From the NCBI RefSeq assembly GCF_002917105.1, contig NZ_PQFZ01000005.1:53834-117833 (forward strand): DNA of 64,000 bases, in the 5' to 3' direction. Shown here in pieces: positions 1 to 8,890 of this stretch. The notes under the pieces are model-generated. The model did not search any database, was not told the origin of the DNA, and saw nothing but the letters and a program-made list of their open reading frames with translations. Position numbers and translations under genes: made by a program. The stretch is from Allobosea psychrotolerans (GTDB taxonomy: Bacteria; Pseudomonadota; Alphaproteobacteria; Rhizobiales; Beijerinckiaceae). The stretch's first letter is position 1, and each line of letters begins with the position of its first letter.

Positions 1-490
1 TGGAATGCCGGTATCGCCCTCGCCAACGTAATTTCGGCCGGCGACATATCTTGCGGTAAGCGGCCTTCCGTCCAGACCTTGCGTGAGTTTTCCGGTTGCA
101 TCGGCGGGGGCTCCAGCAGGATAATCGGCCTCGAAAGGCCGCAGCGGCTTTACCGGAAAATCATACAGCGAAACCCTTCTGGACGCTAGATTTTTTGCTC
201 CTTTTCCGATCCCCGCAAGGGCCGACGTCCGCCCAGAACGGCGCCAAGACCGTTCAGCGCAGCGCCTGTGTAATTCCCCTCCTGGTCGTCCCGGTGTGCC
301 TGACTGGCGGAGAACGGCACAGCCAGCGGCGTCAGGTCGATGAGCGACATGCCGATCTGCCCAGCCCCCATCGAGCCAAAAGCAGGCCCGAGACGAAGCG
401 GCGGCGCACGGGCGAGGCCCGCCCATCGCCCATGAGCAATTGGCCAAGCCGGTCATGCCAGCTCGGCTCGTAAGGACGAAGCTCAGCCAT
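1..490 (-). pseudogene. Second copy of phage virion metallopeptidase gene, cut by window edge
   Basis: This is the start of a second, near-identical copy of the frameshifted virion gene at 560-1706. Its ATG (rev-comp 488-490) overlaps the stop of the truncated upstream fragment in the same TAATG arrangement as the first copy. The N-terminus reads MAELRPYEPSW. Both 1-nt frameshifts of the first copy are present, near 378-381 and near 230-234, so the reading frame is broken in the same way. Only one base differs from the other copy in the part I can see (C77 versus T1293). The metallopeptidase half would lie left of the window. If the duplication is real, this distal copy should carry the original, unaltered 3' end of the gene. 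Confidence 0.7.
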
Positions 491-564
491 TATTCCGGTA
501 CCCACTGATTGTTGCGCAGGGTGATGATCGTGCCGTCGGGCATGCGGGCGCGTGAGCCTTCACG
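491..564 (-). pseudogene. Duplicated 3' stub of the RNNNPGN virion gene
   Basis: These bases repeat the last ~75 bp of the gene at 1706-2698, encoding RMPDGTIITLRNNQWVPE and the stop. They have no promoter or start and are simply carried along by the 1216-bp tandem duplication. The stub begins at the duplication junction near 560-564, where the end of the metallopeptidase reading frame meets internal sequence of this gene. Confidence 0.75.
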
Positions 565-1706
565 CGCCCGCGTCAGTGGGAGGCTCGTCGATCAGGACAG
601 CGCCGGGAGGCAGCTCCGGCGCTATTGGCGAGGCCTTCGCATCGTCCGAGCCGGCAAGAACCGCTCCTCCGGCAGCAAGACCAGCGGCAGGCGCCGCGAT
701 CGCGTTGAACTGGATCGTCCGGTTGAACTTGGGATTGGGGTTGACGTATTCGCGGATGCGGGCGGCCGTCTTTGGTGCGACAGTCTTGAGATAGTTTGGA
801 TCGGCCATATAGGCGCGGATGGCTTCAGCCATATACTCGCCCGGAATGTCGTCGCGCTCGTAGCCGTCATGCTGCGGCAGGAACGGCTTGGCGTTGGCGC
901 GGGCATCCGTCCCCGCCGCATTCCGCTGGCCATTGTTCAGGCTGTTATAGACGCCCCTTAGCTCGTCGCTGAGGCCGGCAGTCGGGATCGTCCCGGCCAG
1001 CTCGTCGATGGCATGCCCGACCTCATGCGCAAGGACGCGGGAATACGTATCGGGAGCGAGGTTCTTGTTTATGAAGATATCACGGTCGACAACCTTCCCT
1101 GAGCGCCGGTCCCTGGTTACCACGTACCGTCCCGCATCCCCTCCGATCTCGCTCGACGTAACCGCCTGAGGGAATCGGCCCGTTCCTTCCTTTCCGATGG
1201 CGTCATATGCAGACGCTGGAATGCCGGTATCGCCCTCGCCAACGTAATTTCGGCCGGCGACATATCTTGCGGTAAGCGGCCTTCCGTCCAGATCTTGCGT
1301 GAGTTTTCCGGTTGCATCGGCGGGGGCTCCAGCAGGATAATCGGCCTCGAAAGGCCGCAGCGGCTTTACCGGAAAATCATACAGCGAAACCCTTCTGGAC
1401 GCTAGATTTTTTGCTCCTTTTCCGATCCCCGCAAGGGCCGACGTCCGCCCAGAACGGCGCCAAGACCGTTCAGCGCAGCGCCTGTGTAATTCCCCTCCTG
1501 GTCGTCCCGGTGTGCCTGACTGGCGGAGAACGGCACAGCCAGCGGCGTCAGGTCGATGAGCGACATGCCGATCTGCCCAGCCCCCATCGAGCCAAAAGCA
1601 GGCCCGAGACGAAGCGGCGGCGCACGGGCGAGGCCCGCCCATCGCCCATGAGCAATTGGCCAAGCCGGTCATGCCAGCTCGGCTCGTAAGGACGAAGCTC
1701 AGCCAT
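560..1706 (-). pseudogene. Phage virion-associated metallopeptidase, two frameshifts
   Basis: Starting at the ATG at 1706 (TAATG overlap with the upstream gene), frame one gives MAELRPYEPSWHDRLGQLLM, a recognisable N-terminal module of alphaproteobacterial phage virion proteins that carry variable C-terminal enzymatic domains. Homology then jumps to a second frame near the TTTT run at 1594-1597 (GSMGAGQIGMSLIDLTP) and to a third near 1446-1450 (TSALAGIGKGAKNLASRR). The third frame runs to a stop at 560. The C-terminal half carries HEVGHAID, a zinc-metallopeptidase HExxH motif, with a downstream GEYMAEA that could supply the third ligand. Inserting one base at each site restores a continuous protein, so I read this as a decayed gene, although sequencing error cannot be excluded. 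The stop at 560 falls at the duplication junction, so the native C-terminus may differ. Confidence 0.65.
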
Positions 1707-1780
1707 TATTCCGGTACCCACTGATTGTTGCGCAGGGTGATGATCGTGCCGTCGGGCATGCGGGCGCGTGAGCCTTCACG
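1217..1780. repeat. Tandem duplication, right copy
   Basis: This is the right-hand counterpart of bases 1-564. Identity ends at 1780, where the parental gene continues upstream. The left copy ends in a short CGTGAAGG-like stretch shared by both parental sequences, which suits a microhomology-mediated event. Confidence 0.9.
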
Positions 1781-2698
1781 AGCCTGCGGCTGGGTGCGGG
1801 GCCCCTGCCCCTGTCCGGCTTGAGCGCCGCCCGGGCGGCCGTTCACCGCGGATTCGATCATGTCGGAGGGATAGCGAGCGCCGGCCGCGCCATGCTCCTG
1901 CGCGATCAGCGCCTGCATGAAGGCCCGCGCCCGCTGCGGATTGGCGAGCTCGAGATCCTGATCCGGGGCAAGGCCCATGGCGCGCGCGATGTTGGCGGCG
2001 GCAGTGCTGTTGCCCGGCGTCCAGCCATTGCGGCTGGCGATCAGCTCGTTGGCCGTGCGCTTGCCGCCCTGGTATTTGCGCAGGGCCAGGCCGTAAGCGG
2101 CGGACATGCCGGCCTCGGGCGAGTTGAACACGCTTTGCGGGTCGCCCTGGTCGGTATTTCGGGACGGCCCGAGGACGCCGGGAAAGGCCGTGTTGCCGGC
2201 ATATTTGAGATTGCCGGGGTTGTTGTTGCGCATGCCGGCCGGCAAAGCCGGGTTGCCATAGCCGAACCGATTGCGCTGCTCCATCTCGGCTTCGAGCCGC
2301 TGCGCATCGGCCTCGGTCTCGGCGACTTGCACCGGGCGATTGAAGGCGCGCTGCGCCGGGGCCGAGGGCGTGGCTGGCGCAAACGCGGCCTGCGGTTCAT
2401 CCGCGGCGGGCGCATCCGGCGCAAGGAGAGGGCTCGCGCCGGCATCGCTCGCCTGCCCGCGCGCCCTCGCCTTCTCGCTGAGCGCAAGGATGCTCGCCGC
2501 GCCCCTGGCGTCGCCGCTCGCGAGCAGGCCCTGGGCGACCTTCAGATAGCCCTCGGGCGAGCCGTCGAGCCTCTGGCCGATCTCGGCAAGGCTCTGGCGC
2601 TTGCGCGCCTGGTCATAGGCGTTGTTGTAGCTTTCGCCGAGCCGCGACAGCGGCGAGAAATCGACGACGGGAGGTCCGAGGTTCCAGGGTTGCGCCAT
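1706..2698 (-). CDS. Phage virion protein with RNNNPGN lysozyme-like domain
   Basis: This 330-aa protein has a low-complexity Ala/Pro linker at about residues 85-130. A domain follows that starts at GMRNNNPGNLKY (about 155) and continues through FNSPEAGMSAAYGL and NGWTPGNSTAAA. Such 'RNNNPGN' domains occur in phage structural proteins thought to act on peptidoglycan during DNA entry. I infer that role from the family and cannot assign catalytic residues. The C-terminus (MPDGTIITLRNNQWVPE) is a small terminal module common in this phage group. The gene starts 1 bp after the stop of the ejection-like gene, and its own stop overlaps the next start (TAATG). It is therefore in the middle of a translationally coupled late operon. 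Confidence 0.75.
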   Translation of the reverse strand: MAQPWNLGPPVVDFSPLSRLGESYNNAYDQARKRQSLAEIGQRLDGSPEGYLKVAQGLLASGDARGAASILALSEKARARGQASDAGASPLLAPDAPAADEPQAAFAPATPSAPAQRAFNRPVQVAETEADAQRLEAEMEQRNRFGYGNPALPAGMRNNNPGNLKYAGNTAFPGVLGPSRNTDQGDPQSVFNSPEAGMSAAYGLALRKYQGGKRTANELIASRNGWTPGNSTAAANIARAMGLAPDQDLELANPQRARAFMQALIAQEHGAAGARYPSDMIESAVNGRPGGAQAGQGQGPRTQPQAREGSRARMPDGTIITLRNNQWVPE

Positions 2699-2699
2699 C

Positions 2700-3506
2700 T
2701 CAAGCCACCTTCTTTGCGCCCATGGCGCTGCCGAACAGGGACGCGCCGAGATTGGCGAGCCCCATGCCGAAATTGAGCCGGTTCTGGGCCGCGGTCTGGC
2801 CGGCCATCAGCGCGCCGGTGCCGGCGCCGATGATGGTCTGGCCGAGATTGCCGAGCGCGCCCGCATTCGAATTGGCATAACCGGTGTAGATTCCGGCCTC
2901 CTTGCCGGCGGCGTCGCTGTAGACATTCGACTGGTCGCGGCCCTGCTGGGCGTAGAGATTGCCCAGGCCCTGCTGGATGTTCGCCTGCTGCCCTGCCGCC
3001 TGCAGGCCGGTATTGGACAGGCCGTTGAGCCTGTCCTGCCAGCCGCCATATTCCTGGTTGGCGAGGTTCGAGGCGCGATCGGTGATCGCCTGCATGGTGT
3101 TGCCGGAGCCGAGCGCGCCGAGCGCCGAGGCCTTGCGCGCGACCGCATCCGTCGCCTGGTCGAGCTGATACTGGTAGCCGGGCGAGGCCTGGAACTGCGC
3201 GATCGCCGCCGCATTGCCCTCGGCGCCGTTCTGCCCGAGGCTGTTCTGATAGGTCGCAAGCGCGCTCCTGCCGGCCTCCGCCCAGGGGTTGAAGCGGTCG
3301 ATCGCCGCCTGGTATTCGGGAACGGCGGCGCCATAGCCCTGCCCCAGCGCCGCCAGGCTCGATGCCCGCCCGGAATTGATGGCCGCGAGCGAGTTGTCGC
3401 GCCCCTCGGCCAGCGTGCCCTGCTGCTGGTTGTAATTGTTCTGGGCCTGGTCAGCCGCCCATATGCCCGCCAGTCGCCCGGCGCGGCCTGAAAAAACTGA
3501 TGCCAT
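2700..3506 (-). CDS. Phage structural protein, putative DNA-ejection/internal virion protein
   Basis: This 268-aa Ala/Gly/Gln-rich protein contains the pattern FNPWAEAGRSAL...PGYQYQLDQATDAV...SGNTMQAITDRASNLANQEY. That pattern recurs in tail-proximal or ejection proteins of short-tailed phages. It is helical and repetitive in the middle, with a Gly/Ala-rich, possibly membrane-active C-terminal stretch (IIGAGTGALMAG). An AAGGAG Shine-Dalgarno sits just upstream of the ATG at 3506. Its place after the gp10-like and tail-fibre genes matches where P22-like phages keep ejection proteins. The exact function is not established. Confidence 0.6.
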   Translation of the reverse strand: MASVFSGRAGRLAGIWAADQAQNNYNQQQGTLAEGRDNSLAAINSGRASSLAALGQGYGAAVPEYQAAIDRFNPWAEAGRSALATYQNSLGQNGAEGNAAAIAQFQASPGYQYQLDQATDAVARKASALGALGSGNTMQAITDRASNLANQEYGGWQDRLNGLSNTGLQAAGQQANIQQGLGNLYAQQGRDQSNVYSDAAGKEAGIYTGYANSNAGALGNLGQTIIGAGTGALMAGQTAAQNRLNFGMGLANLGASLFGSAMGAKKVA

Positions 3507-3656
3507 GATGGTCTCCTTCGAGAATTGTCCGGGACGTCCCGAGCCCTTGTCCCGATGGGTTTCGAGACCGGTCCAGGGGCGAGGCTCCCCGTCATTGCGG
3601 AACGATCCGCGGGAGCGAGCCTGGTCCCCGGAACCGATGCGGCTGCTCGCGCCGGA
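3507..3656. other. Short intergenic gap with a decayed palindromic repeat
   Basis: The gap between two phage genes contains CCCGTCATTGCGGAACGATC and GGAACCGATGCGGCTG (about 3587-3655). These resemble the arms of the long palindrome at 9011-9160, apparently as a degenerate member of the same host-type repeat family. No gene is visible. Confidence 0.45.
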
Positions 3657-4646
3657 TCAGCGCGAGATCATGAGGACCATGATCTTGGCGAACAGGTCGC
3701 CCGATATTCCGGGCGCATAGGCGCAGGAATACTGCAGCTGGAAGGTATGGGACGCCCCCGCGCTGGTCGCGTTATAGAAGTCCGTGATGCCGTCGCCGCG
3801 TGTTCCGCCTGACGGGATGGCCAGATTGAAGATCTCGCGCTCGTATATATTCGAGCCGTTCAGCATGATCCTGTATCGGACCGAGGCATTGCCGGCGAAT
3901 GCCGTCAGGTTCTCCGCGGTCGCGTTGTCGCGAATGAACAGCAGCGGATAACCGTTCCCGCCATCGGGCGTAACGGTCAATGTGATCGGCGGCCCCAGAT
4001 CCGCCCATGACACCGTCCCGGCCAGGGCGGCCGTCCCGGCCGTCGAGTCGATCGCCGAGAAGCCGGAGGCAACCGCATCGGCCGTGAAGCTGCCCGACAC
4101 CGCCAGATTGCCGTCGATCGCGACATCGCCGGTGAAACGGAACTTGCCGCCGGAATAGGTCAGGACATCGGTCGCCGTGCCGGGATCGGTGAATTTGAGC
4201 TGGTTGGCAGCAAGGCCGATGGCGGAACCGCCGCCCGACAGCGCCATGGCTTCCAGCCCGGCAAATGACGAGCCGGCCGTCAGGTACAGGCCGAAGGCGG
4301 ACGCCGCGCCCGCGGGCGTCGCCTTGGCCGCGAAATAAAGCTCCCCGCTGGCCGTAAAACCATCCACGGCCGCTTCGACGGTCGTGATCTGCTCGGCCAG
4401 GGCCTCATCGGCTGCAACGCGCGCATTCGCCTCGGTGGTGACGGCGGCGCTCACCCCAGCGAGGCTGTCGGAGACCTCGGCAAAGCGCGCATTGGTCGCG
4501 ACGACATTGTTGCGCATCCAGCCTTGCAGCGCCTGCTCGTAGTCGAGCAGCGCCTGCCTGGGGAAGCCCTGCTCATTGGTGCGCCTGACCGTCACCGGCA
4601 TGACGGCGGGCACGGTCAGCGGGTCGAAATCATCCGCGATCGCCAT
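3657..4646 (-). CDS. Phage tail fibre / receptor-binding-like protein
   Basis: This is a 329-aa protein. I place the start at MAIADDFDPLTVP (4646) because this ATG overlaps the stop of the gp10-like gene (ATGA); the 44 codons upstream lie inside that gene. Residues about 50-100 form an Ala-rich helical, coiled-coil-like segment (TTEANARVAADEALAEQITT) as seen in phage host-specificity proteins. A beta-rich region (VLTYSGGKFRFTGDVAIDGNLAVSGSFTAD) and a compact beta C-terminal domain follow. The likely role is host recognition as part of the tail, inferred from architecture and position. Confidence 0.6.
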   Translation of the reverse strand: MAIADDFDPLTVPAVMPVTVRRTNEQGFPRQALLDYEQALQGWMRNNVVATNARFAEVSDSLAGVSAAVTTEANARVAADEALAEQITTVEAAVDGFTASGELYFAAKATPAGAASAFGLYLTAGSSFAGLEAMALSGGGSAIGLAANQLKFTDPGTATDVLTYSGGKFRFTGDVAIDGNLAVSGSFTADAVASGFSAIDSTAGTAALAGTVSWADLGPPITLTVTPDGGNGYPLLFIRDNATAENLTAFAGNASVRYRIMLNGSNIYEREIFNLAIPSGGTRGDGITDFYNATSAGASHTFQLQYSCAYAPGISGDLFAKIMVLMISR

Positions 4647-6019
4647 CAGGCGGCCCTCGCCTCGAGCCGCTCGGCCGTCGCGCCGAGGAAGGCGAAATCG
4701 GCCGAACCCTCCCAGCGGAAGCGCAGGATCAGGCCGGCATGGCTGGAAAGCCCGAGATTGGCGACGCTCACCGGCCATCTGTCGGCGTCGGCAAGCGAGC
4801 GCTGCAGCTCGCTGCTCCAGCTCTTGCCGCCATCATGCGACCAGGAGACGTAGATCGCGATCTCAGCCTGGGTGAAATCGGCGGATAGCCTGGCCGCGAC
4901 GCGTGCCGGAAAGTCCTTCAGCGGGCCGGACTGGATGAGGCCACTGAGGGCCGCCCCGTTCTCCGTCAGCGCGCTCGACAGCGTCAGGAGATCGCCAGAC
5001 AGCGTATCGCCGAACAGCCATTGCCCATTCGAATAGATCGACCGCGTCGCGCGCCAGCGGGCGACCCCGCTGCTCAGGCGCTCATGCCAGGAGCGCTCGA
5101 CCGTATCGTAGATCCAGCTCCCACCATCGCTGGACACGGCGACGAACTGCCGCCCCTGCCAGGCAAAGACATCGACCGCGACCGTGGCTGCGCTGGAGGC
5201 CGCGATGAAGCGGTCGACATCGGGCGTGGAGATCGTCGCCGTCTCATAGCCCGACAGCGCCTTGACCGTCCTGTCCGAGGCGACGAAATAAAGCGGCCCG
5301 TTCCAGGTCTCCTGGAACCCGGCGACAGCCATGGTGGTCAGGATGCCGACGGGCGGCACGGTCGCCGCCCGTTGCAGCGGGAATGGCGCGGTCCCGACAT
5401 TCTGGTAGGGCTCGATGGTGGAGCCGCCGAAGCCATAGGCCAGCGAGCCCTGGACCGCGACCCTGCGCAAACCGTCCGAGCGGCTTTCCGCCGTGGTGAA
5501 GCTCAGCGCGTTGATCTGCGTCGCATTGAGCTCCGAGGCGAAGAGCCGGCCGTCGGGGATGCTGAAGAGGAAGTACCCGCCCAGGAAATCGACGCTGTTG
5601 ACCGTCGCCGGCAGATCCGCATCGGGATAGGCGGCAACTGTCGTCGCGGTCAGGAGATAGGCGCCGCCGCCCTCGCGCACGGCAACGATATCGGGTGTCG
5701 AGGCGCCTGCCGTGACCTTGTTGTTGCGCGCCAGCGTGACGCCGTCTGAGCCCGGAATGGCGCCCGCCAGCGTCGTGACAGTGCCGTCAGCGGCAACCGT
5801 GACGACAGCGCCGGTGAACACGACATAGCTGACGCCGTTGACGTCGAGCAGGCCACGGATGCCGGTCTTCCCGGTCGCCACGCTGCGGCTCAGCCCCGCG
5901 ACACGGCGCACATAGGAGCGATCGCCCTCCTGCACCGGGTAGCAATTGACATAGCGGCCCTCGCCCTCGCCCGGCCTAACGCCCGGCGTCGAGGATTTGG
6001 GGAAAGGAAGCGGCGGCAT
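4646..6019 (-). CDS. P22 gp10-like packaged DNA stabilization protein
   Basis: This 457-aa protein is close to the length of P22 gp10 (about 470 aa), the tail hub that seals the portal after packaging. It starts MPPLPFPKSSTPG and has the family's VNCYPV, RRVAGLSRS and YGFGGSTIEPYQNVG stretches. The remainder is repetitive beta structure (GSWIYDTVERSWHE, IAIYVSWSHDGGKSW). It overlaps the upstream gp4-like gene end-to-start at 6019, so the two are probably coupled. Gene order coat, gp4, gp10 is the P22 order. Recognition is by order, length and these segments, so it is good but not residue-proven. Confidence 0.75.
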   Translation of the reverse strand: MPPLPFPKSSTPGVRPGEGEGRYVNCYPVQEGDRSYVRRVAGLSRSVATGKTGIRGLLDVNGVSYVVFTGAVVTVAADGTVTTLAGAIPGSDGVTLARNNKVTAGASTPDIVAVREGGGAYLLTATTVAAYPDADLPATVNSVDFLGGYFLFSIPDGRLFASELNATQINALSFTTAESRSDGLRRVAVQGSLAYGFGGSTIEPYQNVGTAPFPLQRAATVPPVGILTTMAVAGFQETWNGPLYFVASDRTVKALSGYETATISTPDVDRFIAASSAATVAVDVFAWQGRQFVAVSSDGGSWIYDTVERSWHERLSSGVARWRATRSIYSNGQWLFGDTLSGDLLTLSSALTENGAALSGLIQSGPLKDFPARVAARLSADFTQAEIAIYVSWSHDGGKSWSSELQRSLADADRWPVSVANLGLSSHAGLILRFRWEGSADFAFLGATAERLEARAA

Positions 6020-6393
6020 CAGAGGATGCTCCGAGAGTGGCGGCGGGAGACAAGCGCGCGGTCGATGCGCAGCATCCGGCCGGTTCCGCCGCCGATGCGC
6101 TGGATGGTGCGCAGCTCGTCCTCCGCGACCTGCTTGGCTGTAAGGTCGCGCGGCCGGCCGAATTTCGGGCCGCAGATCTGCGCGAGATAGGCCACGAGCG
6201 CGTCAAAGACCTCATCCTCGATCTCCTCGGCATCGGGGATATAGATGACGTTGCGCCTGGCGAGCGCCGCCAGCGCCGGGTCGATGCGCTGCTCGACGAA
6301 GGCGGTATCCTCAGCGCTGGGCACCTGCCCCGAGGCCAGCGAAAACAGCTCGCCCAGCACCTCGCGAACGAGATCGGCTTTGGTCTGGCTCAT
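6019..6393 (-). CDS. P22 gp4-like head-completion (portal adaptor) protein
   Basis: This 124-aa, mostly helical protein (MSQTKADLVREVLGELF...VEQRIDPALAALARR...DEVFDALVAYLAQICGPKFG) has the helical-bundle character of phage head-tail adaptors. P22 gp4 binds the portal ring and connects it to gp10. The assignment rests on position between coat and gp10 and on size. No enzymatic motif is visible, and P22 gp4's lysozyme activity cannot be inferred here. Confidence 0.6.
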   Translation of the reverse strand: MSQTKADLVREVLGELFSLASGQVPSAEDTAFVEQRIDPALAALARRNVIYIPDAEEIEDEVFDALVAYLAQICGPKFGRPRDLTAKQVAEDELRTIQRIGGGTGRMLRIDRALVSRRHSRSIL

Positions 6394-6535
6394 GGTGTGT
6401 CTCGTGAGTGAAAGGGGGCGGCGTTGCGTCCGAAGCGCGACATGGTCGGGCTTGACCCGACCATCTCGTAAACCAGAGCACTCTGGTCATGAGATTCGCA
6501 GGCCCGCGCCCGAGCGTGACGGCAGGGCTCGGGAA

Positions 6536-6694
6536 CCCTTCTCCCCTGGCGGGAGAAGGTGGATCGGCGCAGCCGAGACGGATGAGGGGGCGCTGTGAGC
6601 TTTCCGCCTGCCCTGAGCGCGACGCCAACCGGACAGGGCACGGCGCCCCCTCATCCGGCGCTGCGCGCCACCTTCTCCCGCCAGGGGAGAAGGG
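6536..6694. repeat. Dispersed palindromic repeat, family A (copy 1)
   Basis: The outer arms (6536-6562 and 6668-6694) are perfect 27-bp inverted repeats containing CTTCTCCC and GGGAGAAGG. An inner pair GATGAGGGGGCGC (6581-6593) and GCGCCCCCTCATC (6644-6656) is nested inside. A second copy with the same architecture is at 14314-14471. It looks like a host intergenic repeat and lies in the gap between the coat and gp4-like genes. Confidence 0.85.
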
Positions 6695-6769
6695 AAGAAG
6701 GTGTCGCGCCTCCCGAATGGAAAAGGGGCGGCCCGAAGACCGCCCCTCCTGTTGCCGGCGTCAGCCCGC

Positions 6770-8005
6770 TCAGCTGCCCGACAGCCGGACCGCCAGGCGC
6801 GGATCGACCGTCTTGACGCCGTAGAGGATGTCGAGACGCCAGGCCGATTTGTCGTTGGTGCCGTCATAGACCGGGATCACGCGCGCATTGATGTTCTTGT
6901 AGGTCTCGCGCGAGACATCGACGGCGCCCGGCGGCTTCACCAGCGGCACCACGACCAGGGCGAAGGCATTCTTGTGGAAGACGAGATTCTGGGCGTAACC
7001 GGTTCCGGCAGTGCCGAAAAATGTCATCGCCGCATTATCCGCCGGCGCCGCCGAGACCGTCTGGAAGGCGCCAGACGTGATGATCGGCGGCGAGATCGTC
7101 AGCGTCGCATTGCCCGAGGCGTCCGAAGAAGCGTCGGCCTTGGCGACGAACATCTTCAGATGCGGCAGGGTCGCCTTGGTCACCGGGTTCACGTCGAAGA
7201 CACCGGCGATGGTGAAGACGTCGCCGGCCTTGACGCGGGCGGCAGCCGCGGCCGTCCAGCCATCCGTGACCAGCGACTGCGTTCCGGTGTCCTTGACCGC
7301 GGCATAAGCCACGCCCTGCGCCGCGCCATTGACCAGCGGCGTGCCGCCGAGCGGGCCGACAATATGCGTCGGCACGTTCTGCGACATATAGGTGTCGATG
7401 CCGCCGATCTCGCCGATGCGGCCCTTGCGATAGGCGCCCTGCGCGACGTTCTGCATGTAGAGCGCCGTCTGCGAGCCGGCCATCGCCCAGTAATCGGTCG
7501 GGCTCAGCACGCCGGAGCGCATGTCCTGCGGCACGGCGCCGAGATCCATCCGCGTCGGCGCCTTGGCGAAGTCGGCAAAGGCATCCACCGTCTGGCCGGG
7601 CGTGCCGACCCAGTTGGGCACGTTCTTGTATTCCGCCATCACGTCGAGATCGATCTGGTTGGCGAGCTGGACCATGGCCGGCTTGATGACGCGCTCGGCG
7701 AGCTCGTCGATGTTCAGCGTCAGCTCTTTCGAGGTGAAGGCGAAATCGACGCCCTTCTGCTTGTCGACCGTGATCGTGGTGCGCCCTTCCGTGACGTCCT
7801 GGCTCGCCATCACGGCGCCGTCGCGCACGGTGAAATCGGTCGGCTTGCGGATGGTGATGGTGTCGCCGGCGGAGTAGCCGTTCACCTTCTTGTCGAACTC
7901 GTCCTCATAGCCGCGATAGACCATGCCGGCCATGACGAGTTCGTTTTCGAGAATGCGCACCGCCGTTTTGGCGACGATGGAGGGGGTCAGCGTGGTGTTT
8001 GCCAT
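6770..8005 (-). CDS. P22-type major coat protein (gp5 family)
   Basis: This 411-aa protein is the usual size of P22 coat (430 aa). It begins MANTTLTPSIVAKTAVRILENELVMAGMVYR and carries GDTITIRKPTDFTVRDG, characteristic of the P22 coat family with its HK97-like fold. A central DVNPVTKATLPHLKMFVAKAD segment and a C-terminal RETYKNINARVIPVYDGTND strand region complete the fold. It builds the procapsid shell around the scaffold encoded just upstream, with 18 bp between the genes. Downstream the operon is interrupted by a 376-bp gap containing a host-type palindrome, which is odd for a phage late operon. Confidence 0.85.
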   Translation of the reverse strand: MANTTLTPSIVAKTAVRILENELVMAGMVYRGYEDEFDKKVNGYSAGDTITIRKPTDFTVRDGAVMASQDVTEGRTTITVDKQKGVDFAFTSKELTLNIDELAERVIKPAMVQLANQIDLDVMAEYKNVPNWVGTPGQTVDAFADFAKAPTRMDLGAVPQDMRSGVLSPTDYWAMAGSQTALYMQNVAQGAYRKGRIGEIGGIDTYMSQNVPTHIVGPLGGTPLVNGAAQGVAYAAVKDTGTQSLVTDGWTAAAAARVKAGDVFTIAGVFDVNPVTKATLPHLKMFVAKADASSDASGNATLTISPPIITSGAFQTVSAAPADNAAMTFFGTAGTGYAQNLVFHKNAFALVVVPLVKPPGAVDVSRETYKNINARVIPVYDGTNDKSAWRLDILYGVKTVDPRLAVRLSGS

Positions 8006-8023
8006 GTTGGCTGTTCCTGAAAG

Positions 8024-8881
8024 TTAGGCCCGGTCGCCGTATTGCCGCTTGAGATACGCCTCCATGCGGGCCTCCTGGCTCGCTGGGCTGGCGCCGCCCT
8101 TGGGAGCGGTTACGGGCGGTGGGGCTCTGGTTGCGGTGGTGGGCTTGGCCAGGGACAGGCGAGCCTCGATCCTGCCGATTTCACGGGCGGCGCCGAGCGG
8201 CGACAATCCGTTGAGGCGGCGCAGATCGGCGGGGTTCCTGGCGAAGTGGTATTGCAGCAGCGCGCCCTTCTCGCTTTCGAGAATGAGCTGCCCGACGACA
8301 GGCGAGACGGGATGCGTCCTGTCATTCGTCTTGCCGACGACATCGCGGAAATCGGGGATCACCTTCTCCGCGTCAGCGACGCGGTCATTGAAATCCTCGA
8401 CAAGATCGCTCATCCGCTCGGCGGAATGAGCGGCGACCTGGCTTGCCAGCGCCCTCACCTCGCGGGTGACGATCCTGCGTTCCGCCTCATAGGCGGTCAT
8501 GGCCCGCTCGTAAGCGAACCAATCGCCCCTGAACGCGTCTTCGCTGGGCGGGTCGCCGATTTCCCTTCGGACGAGGCCGTCGATCGCCGCGCCGTCGTCG
8601 ACCACCGGGGTGCGACTGCGCAGAAGCTCGACCTCATCGCGAAGCGCATCGCGCTCCCGCTTCAGCCGTTCGACGCCGGAACGGCGCTTCTTCGGCTTGT
8701 CCTGCTCTTCCTCTTCGCCAGCGCCGTCAGCCTGCTGGCCTTCGGCGCTGTCATGCTCGTCAGTCCCTGTTTCGGACGCTTTCGCGGCTTTCGCCGTGGC
8801 TTCGTCCTCAGACTGTTCTCCGTCGGCTGGCGCGCTTGCGCTCGCCTGCCCGTTGGTCAGGTCGTCATCCCAATCGTTCAT
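8024..8881 (-). CDS. Phage scaffold protein (P22 gp8-like)
   Basis: This 285-aa, highly charged protein has an acidic N-terminus (MNDWDDDLTNGQ, then many Asp/Glu/Gln), a basic KPKKRRSGVERLKRERDALRDEVELL coiled-coil segment at about 65-90, and a mainly helical C-terminus ending in QARMEAYLKRQYGD. This composition and the position between portal and coat are typical of scaffolding proteins, which direct capsid assembly and then leave. A rho-independent terminator lies immediately before the gene, so scaffold and coat may need read-through or their own promoter. Confidence 0.7.
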   Translation of the reverse strand: MNDWDDDLTNGQASASAPADGEQSEDEATAKAAKASETGTDEHDSAEGQQADGAGEEEEQDKPKKRRSGVERLKRERDALRDEVELLRSRTPVVDDGAAIDGLVRREIGDPPSEDAFRGDWFAYERAMTAYEAERRIVTREVRALASQVAAHSAERMSDLVEDFNDRVADAEKVIPDFRDVVGKTNDRTHPVSPVVGQLILESEKGALLQYHFARNPADLRRLNGLSPLGAAREIGRIEARLSLAKPTTATRAPPPVTAPKGGASPASQEARMEAYLKRQYGDRA

Positions 8882-8890
8882 GCTGGTTCC

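Larger units (their letters stand above)
1..564. repeat. Tandem duplication, left copy (period 1216 bp)
   Basis: Bases 1-564 match 1217-1780 with a single visible difference (C77 versus T1293). The left copy continues beyond the window, so the full unit is 1216 bp. The unit contains the 3' end of the RNNNPGN gene plus the whole metallopeptidase gene up to the junction at 564/565. Confidence 0.9.
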
